A stretch of DNA of 64,000 nt from the NCBI RefSeq assembly GCF_003390335.1, contig NZ_QUOU01000001.1:3844001-3908000 (forward strand), written 5' to 3'. Below are positions 1-9,231 of this stretch, one piece after another. The DNA comes from Thalassotalea euphylliae. Lineage in GTDB: Bacteria; Pseudomonadota; Gammaproteobacteria; Enterobacterales; Alteromonadaceae. The number at the start of each line of letters is the position of its first letter. Position 1 is the stretch's first letter. The notes below the pieces were generated by a model. The model searched no databases. It worked only from the letters and a program-made list of their open reading frames with translations, and was not told the origin of the DNA. A program made the translations under genes and the position numbers.

Positions 1-386
1 CTTTTGTGTGGCTTGGTCTCATCATTAACCTTAACGGCACCATTGTGCCTATTGAAGATGCAGTGATTGGCGCAATAGCCGGCTATATGAGCTTGTTTTC
101 GGTATTCTGGTTATTCAAACTATTAACGGGCAAAGAAGGCATGGGATATGGCGATTTCAAGCTGATGGCATTATTTGGTGCCTGGATGGGCTGGCAATTA
201 TTACCGCTGCTGATCCTGATGGCCTCATTGGTGGGCGCTATCGTAGGGATTTCGCTGATGCTGTTTAAAAACCACCAACGCGACCAAGCCATTCCATTTG
301 GCCCTTATCTCGCGGTTGCTGGCTGGGTTTGCTTACTTTGGGGTAATTCAATCTGGCAATGGTACTTAGCAAAGTTGGCCTTGTAG
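1..386 (+). CDS. pilD: Prepilin peptidase/N-methyltransferase (type IV leader peptidase), 3' part
   Basis: This is the C-terminal part of an inner-membrane aspartic protease that cleaves the leader of type IV prepilins and type II pseudopilins and N-methylates the new N-terminus. The gene runs in from the left edge, so its start and the N-terminal Cys-rich methyltransferase domain are not visible. The visible ~127 residues hold several hydrophobic segments and the motif GMGYGDFKL, which contains the second catalytic Asp of the GxGD family. The downstream order coaE-zapD-yacG is the classical pilD neighbourhood of gammaproteobacteria and supports the call. After the stop lies a 70-bp spacer with an imperfect direct repeat (attaagtaa... 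at 390 and 431). Confidence 0.9.
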   Translation, partial: FVWLGLIINLNGTIVPIEDAVIGAIAGYMSLFSVFWLFKLLTGKEGMGYGDFKLMALFGAWMGWQLLPLLILMASLVGAIVGISLMLFKNHQRDQAIPFGPYLAVAGWVCLLWGNSIWQWYLAKLAL

Positions 387-457
387 TAAATTAAGTAACT
401 CAGATAGGTAGGTCAAAGTAGACCTTTTAGATTAAGTAAGCTAGGTAAGTAAAACGC

Positions 458-1057
458 ATGATCATAGGATTAACAGGTGGTATTGGCAGCGGTAAAACCA
501 CAGTTGCTAACATGTTCGTCAAACTCGGTATTGATATTGTCGATGCTGACGTTGTCGCACGCCAAGTGGTTGAGCCCGGCACTAAAGGTTTAGCAGAAAT
601 TGTTGACCATTTCGGTGAATCCATATTAGCTGATGATGGCACCCTTGATCGCGCACAGCTGAGAAGCAAAGTCTTTAGCGATGAAACCGCCAAAGCGTGG
701 TTAAACCAATTGCTACACCCACTTATTCGAGAAGAAATTTTTGCCCAACTCGCGCGCGCAAAATCTCGCTATAAAATCCTAGTGGCGCCACTGCTTATTG
801 AAAACGGGCTGACAGAGCAGGTGGCTCGCATACTGGTAATCGACGTGACAAAAGACCAGCAAATTGAGCGCACGTTAAAACGCGATGGCTCATCGCCAGA
901 CATTATTAACAACATCATTGCCGCTCAAGTGTCGCGTGAAGAGCGACTAAGTAAAGCAGATGATATCATCAACAACACGTCCCCTAGCTTGTTGGAAGTA
1001 GAGCAACAAGTTAAGGCGCTTCACCAACAGTACCTGTTGATGGCGACAAAGGCTTAG
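458..1057 (+). CDS. coaE: Dephospho-CoA kinase
   Basis: It phosphorylates the 3'-hydroxyl of the ribose in dephospho-CoA, the last step of coenzyme A synthesis, in the cytoplasm. The 199-residue protein has the family's usual length. It begins MIIGLTGGIGSGKTT, an N-terminal P-loop (GGIGSGKT, residues 7-14), followed by the substrate-site stretch with DADVVAR at about residues 29-35. It lies 71 bp after pilD on the same strand and is likely co-transcribed with it. No strong Shine-Dalgarno sequence is visible before the ATG, but the P-loop position fixes the start. Confidence 0.96.
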   Translation: MIIGLTGGIGSGKTTVANMFVKLGIDIVDADVVARQVVEPGTKGLAEIVDHFGESILADDGTLDRAQLRSKVFSDETAKAWLNQLLHPLIREEIFAQLARAKSRYKILVAPLLIENGLTEQVARILVIDVTKDQQIERTLKRDGSSPDIINNIIAAQVSREERLSKADDIINNTSPSLLEVEQQVKALHQQYLLMATKA

Positions 1058-1226
1058 CTGTGCTGGCTGCTCTATGCCTAACACCGCACTGCTGGCGTCA
1101 TTAAACTCACGAGGCATTAGCAAAATAACCTAGTACGCGGCGCATATGACAATTTAATGAAAATATTCGCCATTTTGCAGCCCAATCGTTAGTATAAGCG
1201 AATCTAGCCCTTTTATACCTGTTTCG

Positions 1227-1970
1227 ATGTCAGTTTTATACGAGCACCCGCTTAACGAGCGCATACGCAATTACCTCAAGCTTGAGCAGCTTTTTGTTCA
1301 AGCGAGTAAATGCCAGGCTGAGTATATCACTGATCACTACCAAGTTTACTTCAACGCGCTATTTGCCATTTTTGACACGCTCGATCGCAACGATATTCGC
1401 GGTGAATTAATTAAAGATCTCGAGCGCTTAGAGCAGCACTTAGTGGTTTGGTCGAAATCACCTGAGATAGACACTAAAGCGCTTGAGCAAAACCTAAAGC
1501 AAATAGTGGGCTATGTTTGCCAACTGCGGTCGAATAAGCAAGCGTGGCACGAACTCAAGCACGACAAATTAATCGCGTCACTCAAACAACGCTTTGCCAT
1601 TCAAGGCGGTAGTTCGCTTTTCGACTTACCCCAGCTCCAATTTTGGTTATCGCGATGCCAAACACAAATCGCTAGTGATATCTCTGCTTGGCTGGCAAAG
1701 TTTGCGCTATTGCAAGAGGCCATCAATTTAGTTTTGCGTTTTATCCGTCAACGAGGCAATTTTGAGTTGATAAAAAGCGATACAGGCTTTTATCAAGACA
1801 ATGGCGAAGGCTTGCTGTTGCTGCGCATCAAAGTTGATAAAAACGCTAACTATTACCCTACCGTTAGTGGTAACAGGCTCCGTTACTCCATTCGATTTAT
1901 GCTACCTTGCGAGCAAACAGGTCGAAAATACTCAAAGCAAACCACACAATTTGAACTAGCCAGATGCTAG
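1227..1970 (+). CDS. zapD: Cell division protein ZapD
   Basis: ZapD (YacF, DUF1342) is a cytoplasmic protein that bundles FtsZ protofilaments and stabilises the Z ring. At 247 residues it matches the E. coli protein in length. The N-terminal stretch LYEHPLNERIRNYLKLEQL is the hallmark of the family, and the rest is mostly alpha-helical with many charged residues, as expected for its helical domain. It is separated from coaE by 169 bp that may hold its own promoter, and is followed 44 bp later by yacG. Its FtsZ partner is encoded about 6 kb away on the other strand. Confidence 0.93.
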   Translation: MSVLYEHPLNERIRNYLKLEQLFVQASKCQAEYITDHYQVYFNALFAIFDTLDRNDIRGELIKDLERLEQHLVVWSKSPEIDTKALEQNLKQIVGYVCQLRSNKQAWHELKHDKLIASLKQRFAIQGGSSLFDLPQLQFWLSRCQTQIASDISAWLAKFALLQEAINLVLRFIRQRGNFELIKSDTGFYQDNGEGLLLLRIKVDKNANYYPTVSGNRLRYSIRFMLPCEQTGRKYSKQTTQFELARC

Positions 1971-2014
1971 CGCTATACTCGCCGCCACTAGTTCCCTAAT
2001 CACAAAGTTAAGTT

Positions 2015-2251
2015 ATGACAACGACAGTAAAATGCCCGACCTGCGACAAACCCGTTATTTGGCAAGCAAGCAGTGAACATCGCCCATTTTGCTCTGAGCG
2101 GTGTAAACTGATTGATTTAGGTGATTGGGCGGAAGAAAATCACAAAATATCCCAACCCGTACAAAGTGCTGAGCCAATATCAGAAGAAATGCTTGATGCG
2201 CTTGAAGACCAATTTTTACAGCACCACAAATTTTTTGTCGAGCCGGAGTAG
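2015..2251 (+). CDS. yacG: DNA gyrase inhibitor YacG (zinc-binding)
   Basis: This small 78-residue zinc protein binds the GyrB C-terminal domain and inhibits DNA gyrase in E. coli. Four zinc ligands are visible as Cys7, Cys10, Cys26 and Cys30 (CPTC ... CSERC), followed by the typical IDLGDWAEE segment. The acidic tail after residue 45 is variable in the family. It is the last gene of the pilD-coaE-zapD-yacG run and is followed by an intrinsic terminator at 2320-2352. Confidence 0.94.
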   Translation: MTTTVKCPTCDKPVIWQASSEHRPFCSERCKLIDLGDWAEENHKISQPVQSAEPISEEMLDALEDQFLQHHKFFVEPE

Positions 2252-2319
2252 TGTTAAGAACTTAGCTACACTAAGTCAGTAGAAAATGTTCGATAGCTTT
2301 TGGCTTAGCAACAAACAGC

Positions 2320-2352
2320 ACAGTGACCACTTAAACGTGACCACTGTTTTTT
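2320..2352 (+). terminator. Intrinsic terminator after yacG
   Basis: An imperfect hairpin (ACAGTGACCAC, loop TTAAAC, GTGACCACTGT, with a 2-nt internal mismatch) is followed by a run of six T. It lies 70 bp downstream of yacG and would end the plus-strand operon just before the convergent mutT gene. Confidence 0.65.
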
Positions 2353-2371
2353 AGTTATACAATGAAAGTCG

Positions 2372-2767
2372 CTATTCGCGATACATCGCCTGTAACTTTT
2401 CGACAATCACTTGATTGGCAGCGGGAAACTCAAGCAATCCTAAACTATCAATACTCGCCCACTGCTCATCGTTCCCCTCTTGAGAGCTTGGCTCGCCAGT
2501 AAACTGGTCAACAAGAAAGATATCGAGCTTAACCTGCTTGTCGCCATAGTCATGGTTAATTTCCATTAACGGCTGGCAAGCTAACACATCGATTGCAACT
2601 TCTTCTTTAAGCTCCCTAGACAGCGCTTGAGCAACCGTTTCATTAGATTCCACCTTGCCCCCGGGAAACTCCCATTTTCCACCTTGATGAGCCTCTGCAT
2701 GACGTCTGGTAAGGAATAGGTGTTGATTACTAACAATAACACCAACGGCTACGTGTACTAATTTCAT
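2372..2767 (-). CDS. mutT: 8-oxo-dGTP diphosphatase MutT (Nudix hydrolase)
   Basis: It hydrolyses 8-oxo-dGTP to the monophosphate and so prevents A:T to C:G transversions. The 131-residue protein carries the Nudix box from Gly37 to Ile59 (G-X5-E-X7-REL-X-EE), with Ala58 where the consensus has Gly, and the typical GGKWEFPGGK stretch just before it. Length and start (MKLVHVAVGVI) match MutT of gammaproteobacteria. The location downstream of secA on the same strand is also that of E. coli mutT, which supports MutT over a generic Nudix enzyme. A terminator between the two genes suggests partly separate transcription. Confidence 0.9.
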   Translation of the reverse strand: MKLVHVAVGVIVSNQHLFLTRRHAEAHQGGKWEFPGGKVESNETVAQALSRELKEEVAIDVLACQPLMEINHDYGDKQVKLDIFLVDQFTGEPSSQEGNDEQWASIDSLGLLEFPAANQVIVEKLQAMYRE

Positions 2768-2864
2768 AAATATCTCTTTATTAGCTTTTTATTTGATTTC
2801 TGCAGCACATATTGACGCCCACACATGCTCTTGTAATTCAGCAGTACACCGCACTAGCGCCCAT

Positions 2865-2889
2865 AAAAAAGGGGATGTTAATCCCCTTT
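2865..2889 (-). terminator. Intrinsic terminator after secA
   Basis: The stem AAAGGGGAT / ATCCCCTTT with a TAAC loop is followed on the minus strand by a T6 run. It lies 27 bp downstream of the secA stop codon, between secA and mutT. Confidence 0.85.
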
Positions 2890-2915
2890 CATTATTTGCT
2901 GGTTGTGAACGCTTA

Positions 2916-5618
2916 TTAGCTTAACTTACCACAACATTGCTTGTATTTTTTGCCTGAACCACAAGGGCAAGGGTCATTGCGACCAACACGCGGTTGACGT
3001 TGCTGTGGTGCTACTTCGTTTTCAGCGCTTTGGTGTTCAAAGTTTTTTGGCCCTTCTTCTGCTTTGCGGTGTTGCTCTTCAACGGCTTCCACATCAGATT
3101 CAGCTTGAATTCTAACTTTACTTAAAATGCCTACTACGTCGTATTTCAAGTTATCCAACATTTCTGAGAATAACTCAAACGATTCACGCTTGTATTCTTG
3201 CTTAGGGTTTTTCTGTGCATAACCGCGCAAGTGAATGCCCTGGCGCAAGTGATCCATCGCTGATAAATGCTCTTTCCAGTGTGAATCCAAGCTTTGCAGC
3301 ATTACTGCTTTCTCGAACTGACGAAGTACATCTTCGCCGACCATTTCTTCTTTCTCACGGTATGCGTTTTCAAATTCACCAACAATTTTTTCACGCAATG
3401 TTTCTTCGTGTAGGCTCTTGTCTTCATCTAGCCATTGAGCAACTGCTAACTCGGTACTAAATTCACCTTTTAAGCGCTCTTCAAGGCCAGTAACATCCCA
3501 CATCTCTTCAAGCGACTGTGGTGGAATATGTTGATCAATCACACCGTTGATCACATCGCTGCGAACCACTGAAATTACTTCACCAATGTCACTTTCATCC
3601 AACAACTCGTTACGTTGCTCGTAAATCACTTTACGTTGATCATTGGCGACATCATCAAATTCAAGCAGCTGCTTACGAATATCAAAGTTACGACCTTCAA
3701 CTTTACGCTGTGCATTTTCAATGCTTTTGGTTACCCATGGGTGCTCAATCGCTTCACCGCGCTCCATCCCCAGTTTACGCATCATATTTGCAATGCGCTC
3801 TGAAGCGAAGATACGCATTAAGCCATCTTCCATTGATAAGTAGAAACGCGAAGAACCCGCATCACCTTGACGACCAGCACGGCCGCGCAGCTGGTTATCG
3901 ATACGGCGAGATTCATGACGTTCAGTGGCAATAATATGCAAGCCACCAAGTTCAAGCACTTTGTCGTGCTCTTCTTGCCATGCTGTTTTGGCTTTTTCAA
4001 TTTGCGCTTCTGTTGGGTTATTCAACTTGGCAAGCGCAGCTTCTAAATTACCGCCTAGTACGATATCTGTACCACGTCCGGCCATATTGGTGGCAATAGT
4101 CACTGCGCCAATTTTACCCGCTTCTGCAACAATTTCCGCTTCTTGCGCATGGAATTTCGCATTAAGTACTTTGTGTTTAATTTTGGCTTTTTTAAGGAAT
4201 GCCGATAAAAACTCAGACGTTTCAATGCTAATGGTACCGACAAGTACAGGCTGACCACGCTCAACGCAGTCTTTAATGTCTTCAAGAATAGCTTCGTATT
4301 TCTCTTCCGCCGTCAGATAGATAAGATCAGCCATGTCTTTGCGGATCATCTCTCTGTTGGTTGGGATGATCACGGTTTCTAAACCATAAATATGGTTAAA
4401 TTCGAACGCTTCTGTATCTGCTGTACCTGTCATACCAGACAGCTTTTCGTAAATACGGAAGAAATTTTGGAACGTAATAGAAGCAAGCGTTTGGTTTTCG
4501 TTTTGAATACGTACGCCTTCTTTGGCTTCAACTGCTTGATGCAAGCCTTCAGACCAACGACGGCCTTCCATCGTACGGCCAGTGTGCTCGTCAACAATAA
4601 CAATCTCATCATCTTTAACGATGTAGTCAACGTCTTTTTGGAATAGATTGTGCGCACGCAATGCCGCCATCACATGATGAAGTAAAGAAATATTAGCTGC
4701 CGCGAATAATGACTCGCCTTCTTTAATCAGGCCGCGCGCTTGCAGAATCTCTTCAATATTGATTTGGCCGCGCTCAGTTAAGTAAATCTGCTTGGCTTTC
4801 TCGTCAATCGTGTAATCACCAACGACGAAATCTTCAGACTGGCCTGTATCTTCGTCTTTGTCTTCTTCACTTTGGCGCTCTAAGGTCGGCACTATGGTAT
4901 TAATTGCGCGATAAAGTTCAGAGCTGTCTTCCGCTTGACCAGAAATAATCAACGGCGTACGCGCTTCGTCAATTAAGATCGAATCAACCTCATCCACGAC
5001 GGCGAAGTTTAGCGGACGCTGAACGCGATCACCTGCCGAAAACGCCATATTATCGCGTAGATAGTCAAAGCCAAACTCGTTGTTCGTACCGTAGGTAATA
5101 TCGCTTTGGTAAGCTTCATGCTTTTCCGGCTGCGACATCCCCGGAATATTACAGCCAACGGTTAAGCCTAGGAATTCAAATAGTGGACGAGACCAGTCAG
5201 CATCGCGCTTTGCTAAGTAATCATTGACCGTAACAACGTGCACGCCTTTGCCAGAAAGGGCATTAAGGTACGTTGGTAACGTCGCCGTTAAGGTTTTACC
5301 CTCACCCGTGCGCATTTCTGCAATTTTACCTTGGTTAAGTACCATGCCACCAATCATTTGCACGTCGAAGTGGCGCATACCAAATACACGCTTACTTGCT
5401 TCACGCACAACAGCAAAGGCTTCAGGAAGAATAACTTCTAATGATTCACCTTGTTCGATGCGCGATTTGAACTCAGCCGTTTTTGCCTTTAACTCTTCGT
5501 CACTCAGTGCTTCAATTGTTGGCTCAAGAGCATTAATTGTAGCCACATCTTTGCGCATTTTTTTCAGTAGTCGGTCGTTGCGACTTCCGAAAACTTTTGT
5601 CATTAACTTTACAAACAT
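2916..5618 (-). CDS. secA: Preprotein translocase ATPase SecA
   Basis: SecA is the peripheral ATPase that drives unfolded preproteins through the SecYEG channel. The 900-residue length is normal. The Walker A motif RTGEGKT lies near residue 105, the DEAD-like Walker B (VVDEVDSILIDEAR) near residue 210, and the second helicase lobe contains GRGTD and QLRGRAGRQGD. The C-terminus is the zinc-binding SecB/lipid-interaction tail with CPCGSGKKYKQCC. It is followed by a clear terminator. No secM-like gene lies upstream; the M23 peptidase gene takes that place. Confidence 0.98.
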   Translation of the reverse strand: MFVKLMTKVFGSRNDRLLKKMRKDVATINALEPTIEALSDEELKAKTAEFKSRIEQGESLEVILPEAFAVVREASKRVFGMRHFDVQMIGGMVLNQGKIAEMRTGEGKTLTATLPTYLNALSGKGVHVVTVNDYLAKRDADWSRPLFEFLGLTVGCNIPGMSQPEKHEAYQSDITYGTNNEFGFDYLRDNMAFSAGDRVQRPLNFAVVDEVDSILIDEARTPLIISGQAEDSSELYRAINTIVPTLERQSEEDKDEDTGQSEDFVVGDYTIDEKAKQIYLTERGQINIEEILQARGLIKEGESLFAAANISLLHHVMAALRAHNLFQKDVDYIVKDDEIVIVDEHTGRTMEGRRWSEGLHQAVEAKEGVRIQNENQTLASITFQNFFRIYEKLSGMTGTADTEAFEFNHIYGLETVIIPTNREMIRKDMADLIYLTAEEKYEAILEDIKDCVERGQPVLVGTISIETSEFLSAFLKKAKIKHKVLNAKFHAQEAEIVAEAGKIGAVTIATNMAGRGTDIVLGGNLEAALAKLNNPTEAQIEKAKTAWQEEHDKVLELGGLHIIATERHESRRIDNQLRGRAGRQGDAGSSRFYLSMEDGLMRIFASERIANMMRKLGMERGEAIEHPWVTKSIENAQRKVEGRNFDIRKQLLEFDDVANDQRKVIYEQRNELLDESDIGEVISVVRSDVINGVIDQHIPPQSLEEMWDVTGLEERLKGEFSTELAVAQWLDEDKSLHEETLREKIVGEFENAYREKEEMVGEDVLRQFEKAVMLQSLDSHWKEHLSAMDHLRQGIHLRGYAQKNPKQEYKRESFELFSEMLDNLKYDVVGILSKVRIQAESDVEAVEEQHRKAEEGPKNFEHQSAENEVAPQQRQPRVGRNDPCPCGSGKKYKQCCGKLS

Positions 5619-5712
5619 TTTGATAAACCAAATTTAGAAGACAATTCTTCAACTAATAAAAATTCACGCTGTGGTGCTGACCACAACTAAATAAACGGAT
5701 TAAATTTCAGGG

Positions 5713-6567
5713 TTATTTTGCTTTGCGATATACGTACTTTATTGGGTTGATTTGCGCATTATTCCGCAAAATCTCGTAGTGAACGTGCGGTCCGGTTGAA
5801 CGTCCTGTACTTCCCATACGAGCGATAATCTGCCCTTTTTCGACTACGTCACCCATGGTCACGAGTAGTGTTTTATTGTGCCCATAGCGGGTCTTATAAC
5901 CATCACCGTGATCTATTTCGATCAAATTACCATAGCCATATCGCTCACCTGACCAGCTCACAATACCAGAAGCTGTCGCGATGATCGGCGCATTTTCCTT
6001 ACCGGCAAAATCAACGCCTTTGTGCATTGCTGGGCGACCGTTAAACGGATCTTTTCTGACACCGTAATAGGATGAAAGCCAACCTTTAACAATAGGGCGA
6101 CCAGACAAATAACTGTTGCTTTGTATATGGTGACCCAAAGTCACTGATTCAAGTAGCATCAATTGATTTTGTTCCTGATGCACTTGTTGCTCCAACGTTT
6201 CTATTTCCAGTAACAACTCAGCTAGTGTTTTGCTTTTGACTTGCTCAGGTGACTGAACTGGCCCGCCAGCGGGTGGCTGCTGGTCAAAATTAAATTCTTT
6301 TTCGGAAATGTTGTTCTCTTCCGCCAAGCGATCACCCAGTGCATTAAGGCGCAATACTTGCGATTGCAGTTCAGCTAACTTTAGCGTCAGTGCAATCACT
6401 TGCTGTTTATCTGATGAGGGTAATTGAGCAATTTGAGTCGTCGGGTCAATGGCTTGTGTTGAGTGCGCGGGAATGGCGTTGGCAGAAATGATTAAATGTA
6501 CAACTAAGCCAGAGAGTAAAGCGAAAATTGAAATAGCGGAAAGCCAATGAAGTTTGGTTAACTTCAT
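5713..6567 (-). CDS. M23 family (LytM-type) metallopeptidase
   Basis: This is a predicted periplasmic, inner-membrane anchored murein hydrolase or amidase activator. The chosen start (MKLTKLHW) is followed directly by a membrane or signal segment; an upstream ATG/GTG would add 8-23 residues of unlikely sequence. After the anchor come Gln/Leu-rich stretches predicted as coiled coil, then the C-terminal LytM domain with zinc and active-site motifs HKGVDFAG and GPHVHYEI, so all ligands appear present and it may be catalytically active. The order lpxC - M23 - secA is common in Alteromonadales. Substrate and partners are not shown by the sequence. Confidence 0.85.
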   Translation of the reverse strand: MKLTKLHWLSAISIFALLSGLVVHLIISANAIPAHSTQAIDPTTQIAQLPSSDKQQVIALTLKLAELQSQVLRLNALGDRLAEENNISEKEFNFDQQPPAGGPVQSPEQVKSKTLAELLLEIETLEQQVHQEQNQLMLLESVTLGHHIQSNSYLSGRPIVKGWLSSYYGVRKDPFNGRPAMHKGVDFAGKENAPIIATASGIVSWSGERYGYGNLIEIDHGDGYKTRYGHNKTLLVTMGDVVEKGQIIARMGSTGRSTGPHVHYEILRNNAQINPIKYVYRKAK

Positions 6568-6917
6568 TGAAAATCTAACATTATTACCGCGATATAAAAG
6601 GATTAAACTCATAACATCTGGTGCCAAGCGGGTCACTTTATCTATTCACTGGGTTTACTGTAGAAAGTGAACGCTTCGCTTACCTTATTTCTCTACTCAA
6701 CGATGACTGACAAACGCATATAAACGGTTCGGTATAAACGGCTGATACAACTTTGTGATATCTGCGGAACTTTGGCATAAATCCACAAAAAACTCAATGG
6801 CTAGCCGCATTTGTATAGCCGTGCATGGATGTATCTCAGCTCAAAACACGACATTTAAACTACTATACCTAAAAAAAAGGCCGACATTGTGTCGACCTCT
6901 TGTAATTAGTGTTGGAA
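6568..6917. other. Intergenic region between the M23 gene and lpxC
   Basis: About 350 bp without a gene. It contains the lpxC terminator at 6871-6898 and a short inverted repeat (TTCACT ... AGTGAA, 6653-6679). The promoter of the M23-secA unit should lie here, but no convincing -35/-10 pair was found by eye. Confidence 0.5.
6871..6898 (-). terminator. Intrinsic terminator after lpxC
   Basis: On the minus strand AGGTCGACA, loop CAA, TGTCGGCCT (one mismatch) is followed by T8. It ends transcription from the dcw/lpxC direction before the M23-secA unit. Confidence 0.8.
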
Positions 6918-7832
6918 TTAGCTCACTACACCTAATTCTTGGAACATCGCTGGTGCATTGGCTTCATTTTCATATGTGACCCATTCCCAAGCATCTGTTT
7001 GCTTGAATACTTCGCGAAGTAGCAAATTATTCACTGCATGGCCTGATTTAAAGGCGCGTAGTTCGCCAAGAATGCTAACACCACCCATGTATAAATCACC
7101 GATGGCATCAAGAATTTTATGCTTAACGAATTCATCGTCGTAGCGCAGCTCATCGCTGTTTAGCATACGGTACTCATCAAGGACGATGGCGTTTTCTAAG
7201 CTACCGCCAAGCGCTAGGTTATGAGAGCGTAAAAATTCAATGTCTTTCATGAAACCAAACGTACGGGCGCGGCTAATTTCTTTGATAAACGACGACGAGG
7301 TTAAATCCATCGTCATACTTTGACCTGTTTTCGAGATAACTGGGTGCTCAAAGTCGATCGCAAAATCCACTTTAAAGCCATTGTAAGGCACAAGCTCTGC
7401 CCACTTATCATCTTCTTCGACACGAATGGGCTTCTTAATGCGTAAAAAGCGCTTAGCAGCATTTAGCTCTTCAATACCTACTGATTGGATCAAGTAAACA
7501 AAAGGTAATGCACTACCATCCATGATGGGAATCTCAGGCGAGTCAACATCGATGACTAGGTTATCAATACCTAAACCAGCGATAGCTGATAGAAGATGCT
7601 CGACGGTGGAAATCTGCACACCTTCTTCATTCACTAAACAGGTACACAAAGTCGTTTCACCAACAGCTTCTGGCGTTGCTTTAATGTCAACCACGGGTTC
7701 TAAGTCAACACGACGGAACACAATACCGGTATTAGCAGGCGCAGGACGGAGAGTGACCTTTACCTTCTCACCCTTGTGTAAACCAACACCGACTGCTGAA
7801 ACGCTATCTTTTAATGTACGTTGTTTAATCAT
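6918..7832 (-). CDS. lpxC: UDP-3-O-acyl-N-acetylglucosamine deacetylase LpxC
   Basis: This zinc-dependent enzyme catalyses the committed step of lipid A synthesis. The 304-residue length is typical. Zinc ligands are visible in STVEHLLSA (His near 79) and HKILDAIGD (His and Asp near 238 and 242), and the catalytic His in KSGHAVNN near 265. It is the usual last gene after ftsZ at the distal end of the dcw cluster. The 161-bp spacer to ftsZ contains a weak hairpin, so it probably also has its own promoter. Confidence 0.98.
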   Translation of the reverse strand: MIKQRTLKDSVSAVGVGLHKGEKVKVTLRPAPANTGIVFRRVDLEPVVDIKATPEAVGETTLCTCLVNEEGVQISTVEHLLSAIAGLGIDNLVIDVDSPEIPIMDGSALPFVYLIQSVGIEELNAAKRFLRIKKPIRVEEDDKWAELVPYNGFKVDFAIDFEHPVISKTGQSMTMDLTSSSFIKEISRARTFGFMKDIEFLRSHNLALGGSLENAIVLDEYRMLNSDELRYDDEFVKHKILDAIGDLYMGGVSILGELRAFKSGHAVNNLLLREVFKQTDAWEWVTYENEANAPAMFQELGVVS

Positions 7833-7966
7833 AGATTGCCTATTCTTTAGTCAATAAAATTCGGATAACATCCGACCACCTTATTAAGCGGTTGCGTAAT
7901 GTATCAAAATTTGCCTATCAAATCAAAAATACGGCCAAAGCCTGTACGATTTGTAACATTTGGCTG

Positions 7967-7987
7967 TTAAAAGCGACTTAGTGTCGC
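7967..7987 (-). terminator. Weak hairpin after ftsZ
   Basis: The stem GCGAC, loop ACTAA, GTCGC on the minus strand is followed by TTTTAA, 7 bp after the ftsZ stop. It could be a partial terminator separating dcw transcription from lpxC. Confidence 0.45.
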
Positions 7988-7993
7988 CACAGA

Positions 7994-9148
7994 TTAATCA
8001 GCCTGCTTGCGCAAAAATGCTGGAATATCTAAGTAGCTATCCAACTCTTTTGCCGATGTTGTTACTGGCGCAGATTCTGGCACAGCTGCTGTCATTGGCT
8101 CAGCTTGTGGCGTTGCGGCAACGTAATCACCACCAACCACTTGCGGTTCAACCGCAGGCGCTGGGTTAACAAGTGTGATGTCTGGCTTGCGCTCAGCACC
8201 AATACCTGTGGCAACAACAGTCACGCGTAATTCATCGGTCATTTCAGGGTCGATTACCGCCCCCACCACTACCGTTGCATTTTCTGACGCGAAAGCTTTT
8301 ACTTGGTTCCCGACTGTTTCAAATTCGTCGATGCTAATATCCATACCCGCAGTAATATTGACCAAGATACCGCGTGCACCCGCTAAGTCGACGTCTTCTA
8401 GCAATGGGCTAGCAATGGCGGCTTCTGCAGCTTCTTGCGCGCGATCTTCGCCTGATGCAATACCAGACCCCATCATCGCCGTTCCCATTTCAGACATTAC
8501 GGTGCGAACGTCAGCAAAGTCCACGTTAATGAGACCTGGGCGGGTAATTAGCTCAGCAATACCTTGTACCGCGCCAAGTAATACGTTGTTCGCCGCTTTA
8601 AATGCGTCAAGCAATGACGTGCCTGGGCCAAGTACTTTTAATAGTTTTTCGTTAGGAATGGTAATTAACGAGTCAACGTGATTTGCCAAGAACTCAATAC
8701 CTTGATCAGCGTAGTTCATACGCTTTTTCCCTTCAAATGGGAAAGGTTTAGTCACTACGGCAACCGTTAACACGCCCATTTCTTTCGCCACTTCTGCAAC
8801 TACTGGCGCCGCGCCAGTACCTGTGCCACCGCCCATACCAGCAGCGATAAACACCATGTCTGCACCTTCAAGCGTTTGCTTGATCGTTTCACGGTCTTCT
8901 TCTGCTGCGCGACGACCAATTTCTGGGTTAGCACCAGCGCCTAAGCCTTTAGTGACATCGCCACCTAGCTGCAAAGTCACATTTGCAGACGAGTTACGCA
9001 GCGCCTGTGAGTCCGTATTAGCAGTAATAAATTCAACGCCTTCAATGGTTTGACTTACCATGTGCTCAACAGCGTTACCGCCGCCACCGCCCACACCAAT
9101 AACCTTGATTACCGCTTCTTCGTTGTGATCTTCCATCAGTTCAAACAT
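7994..9148 (-). CDS. ftsZ: Cell division GTPase FtsZ
   Basis: This tubulin homologue forms the cytokinetic ring. It is 384 residues long. The GTP-binding tubulin signature GGGTGTGAAP is near residues 105-115, the T7 loop NVDFADVRTVM near 205, and a variable Pro/Ala-rich linker leads to the conserved C-terminal peptide LDIPAFLRKQ that binds FtsA and ZipA. It follows ftsA by 83 bp, enough for one of the secondary ftsZ promoters known in this region in other species, though none was assigned here. Confidence 0.99.
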   Translation of the reverse strand: MFELMEDHNEEAVIKVIGVGGGGGNAVEHMVSQTIEGVEFITANTDSQALRNSSANVTLQLGGDVTKGLGAGANPEIGRRAAEEDRETIKQTLEGADMVFIAAGMGGGTGTGAAPVVAEVAKEMGVLTVAVVTKPFPFEGKKRMNYADQGIEFLANHVDSLITIPNEKLLKVLGPGTSLLDAFKAANNVLLGAVQGIAELITRPGLINVDFADVRTVMSEMGTAMMGSGIASGEDRAQEAAEAAIASPLLEDVDLAGARGILVNITAGMDISIDEFETVGNQVKAFASENATVVVGAVIDPEMTDELRVTVVATGIGAERKPDITLVNPAPAVEPQVVGGDYVAATPQAEPMTAAVPESAPVTTSAKELDSYLDIPAFLRKQAD

Positions 9149-9231
9149 TTTTCTCTCTCCGTTTTTAACGTTTTTGTTCCACCAAAAATTTAAACATCAA
9201 CCGCGACTCGCATTATTGCGATATGCGGCAA

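Noticed and set aside
3215..4657. Many open frames of 60-110 codons opposite or inside secA, ftsZ, murE, petB and other genes
   Set aside because: They are shadow frames of strongly recognised genes in codon-biased sequence, with no ribosome sites or family features.
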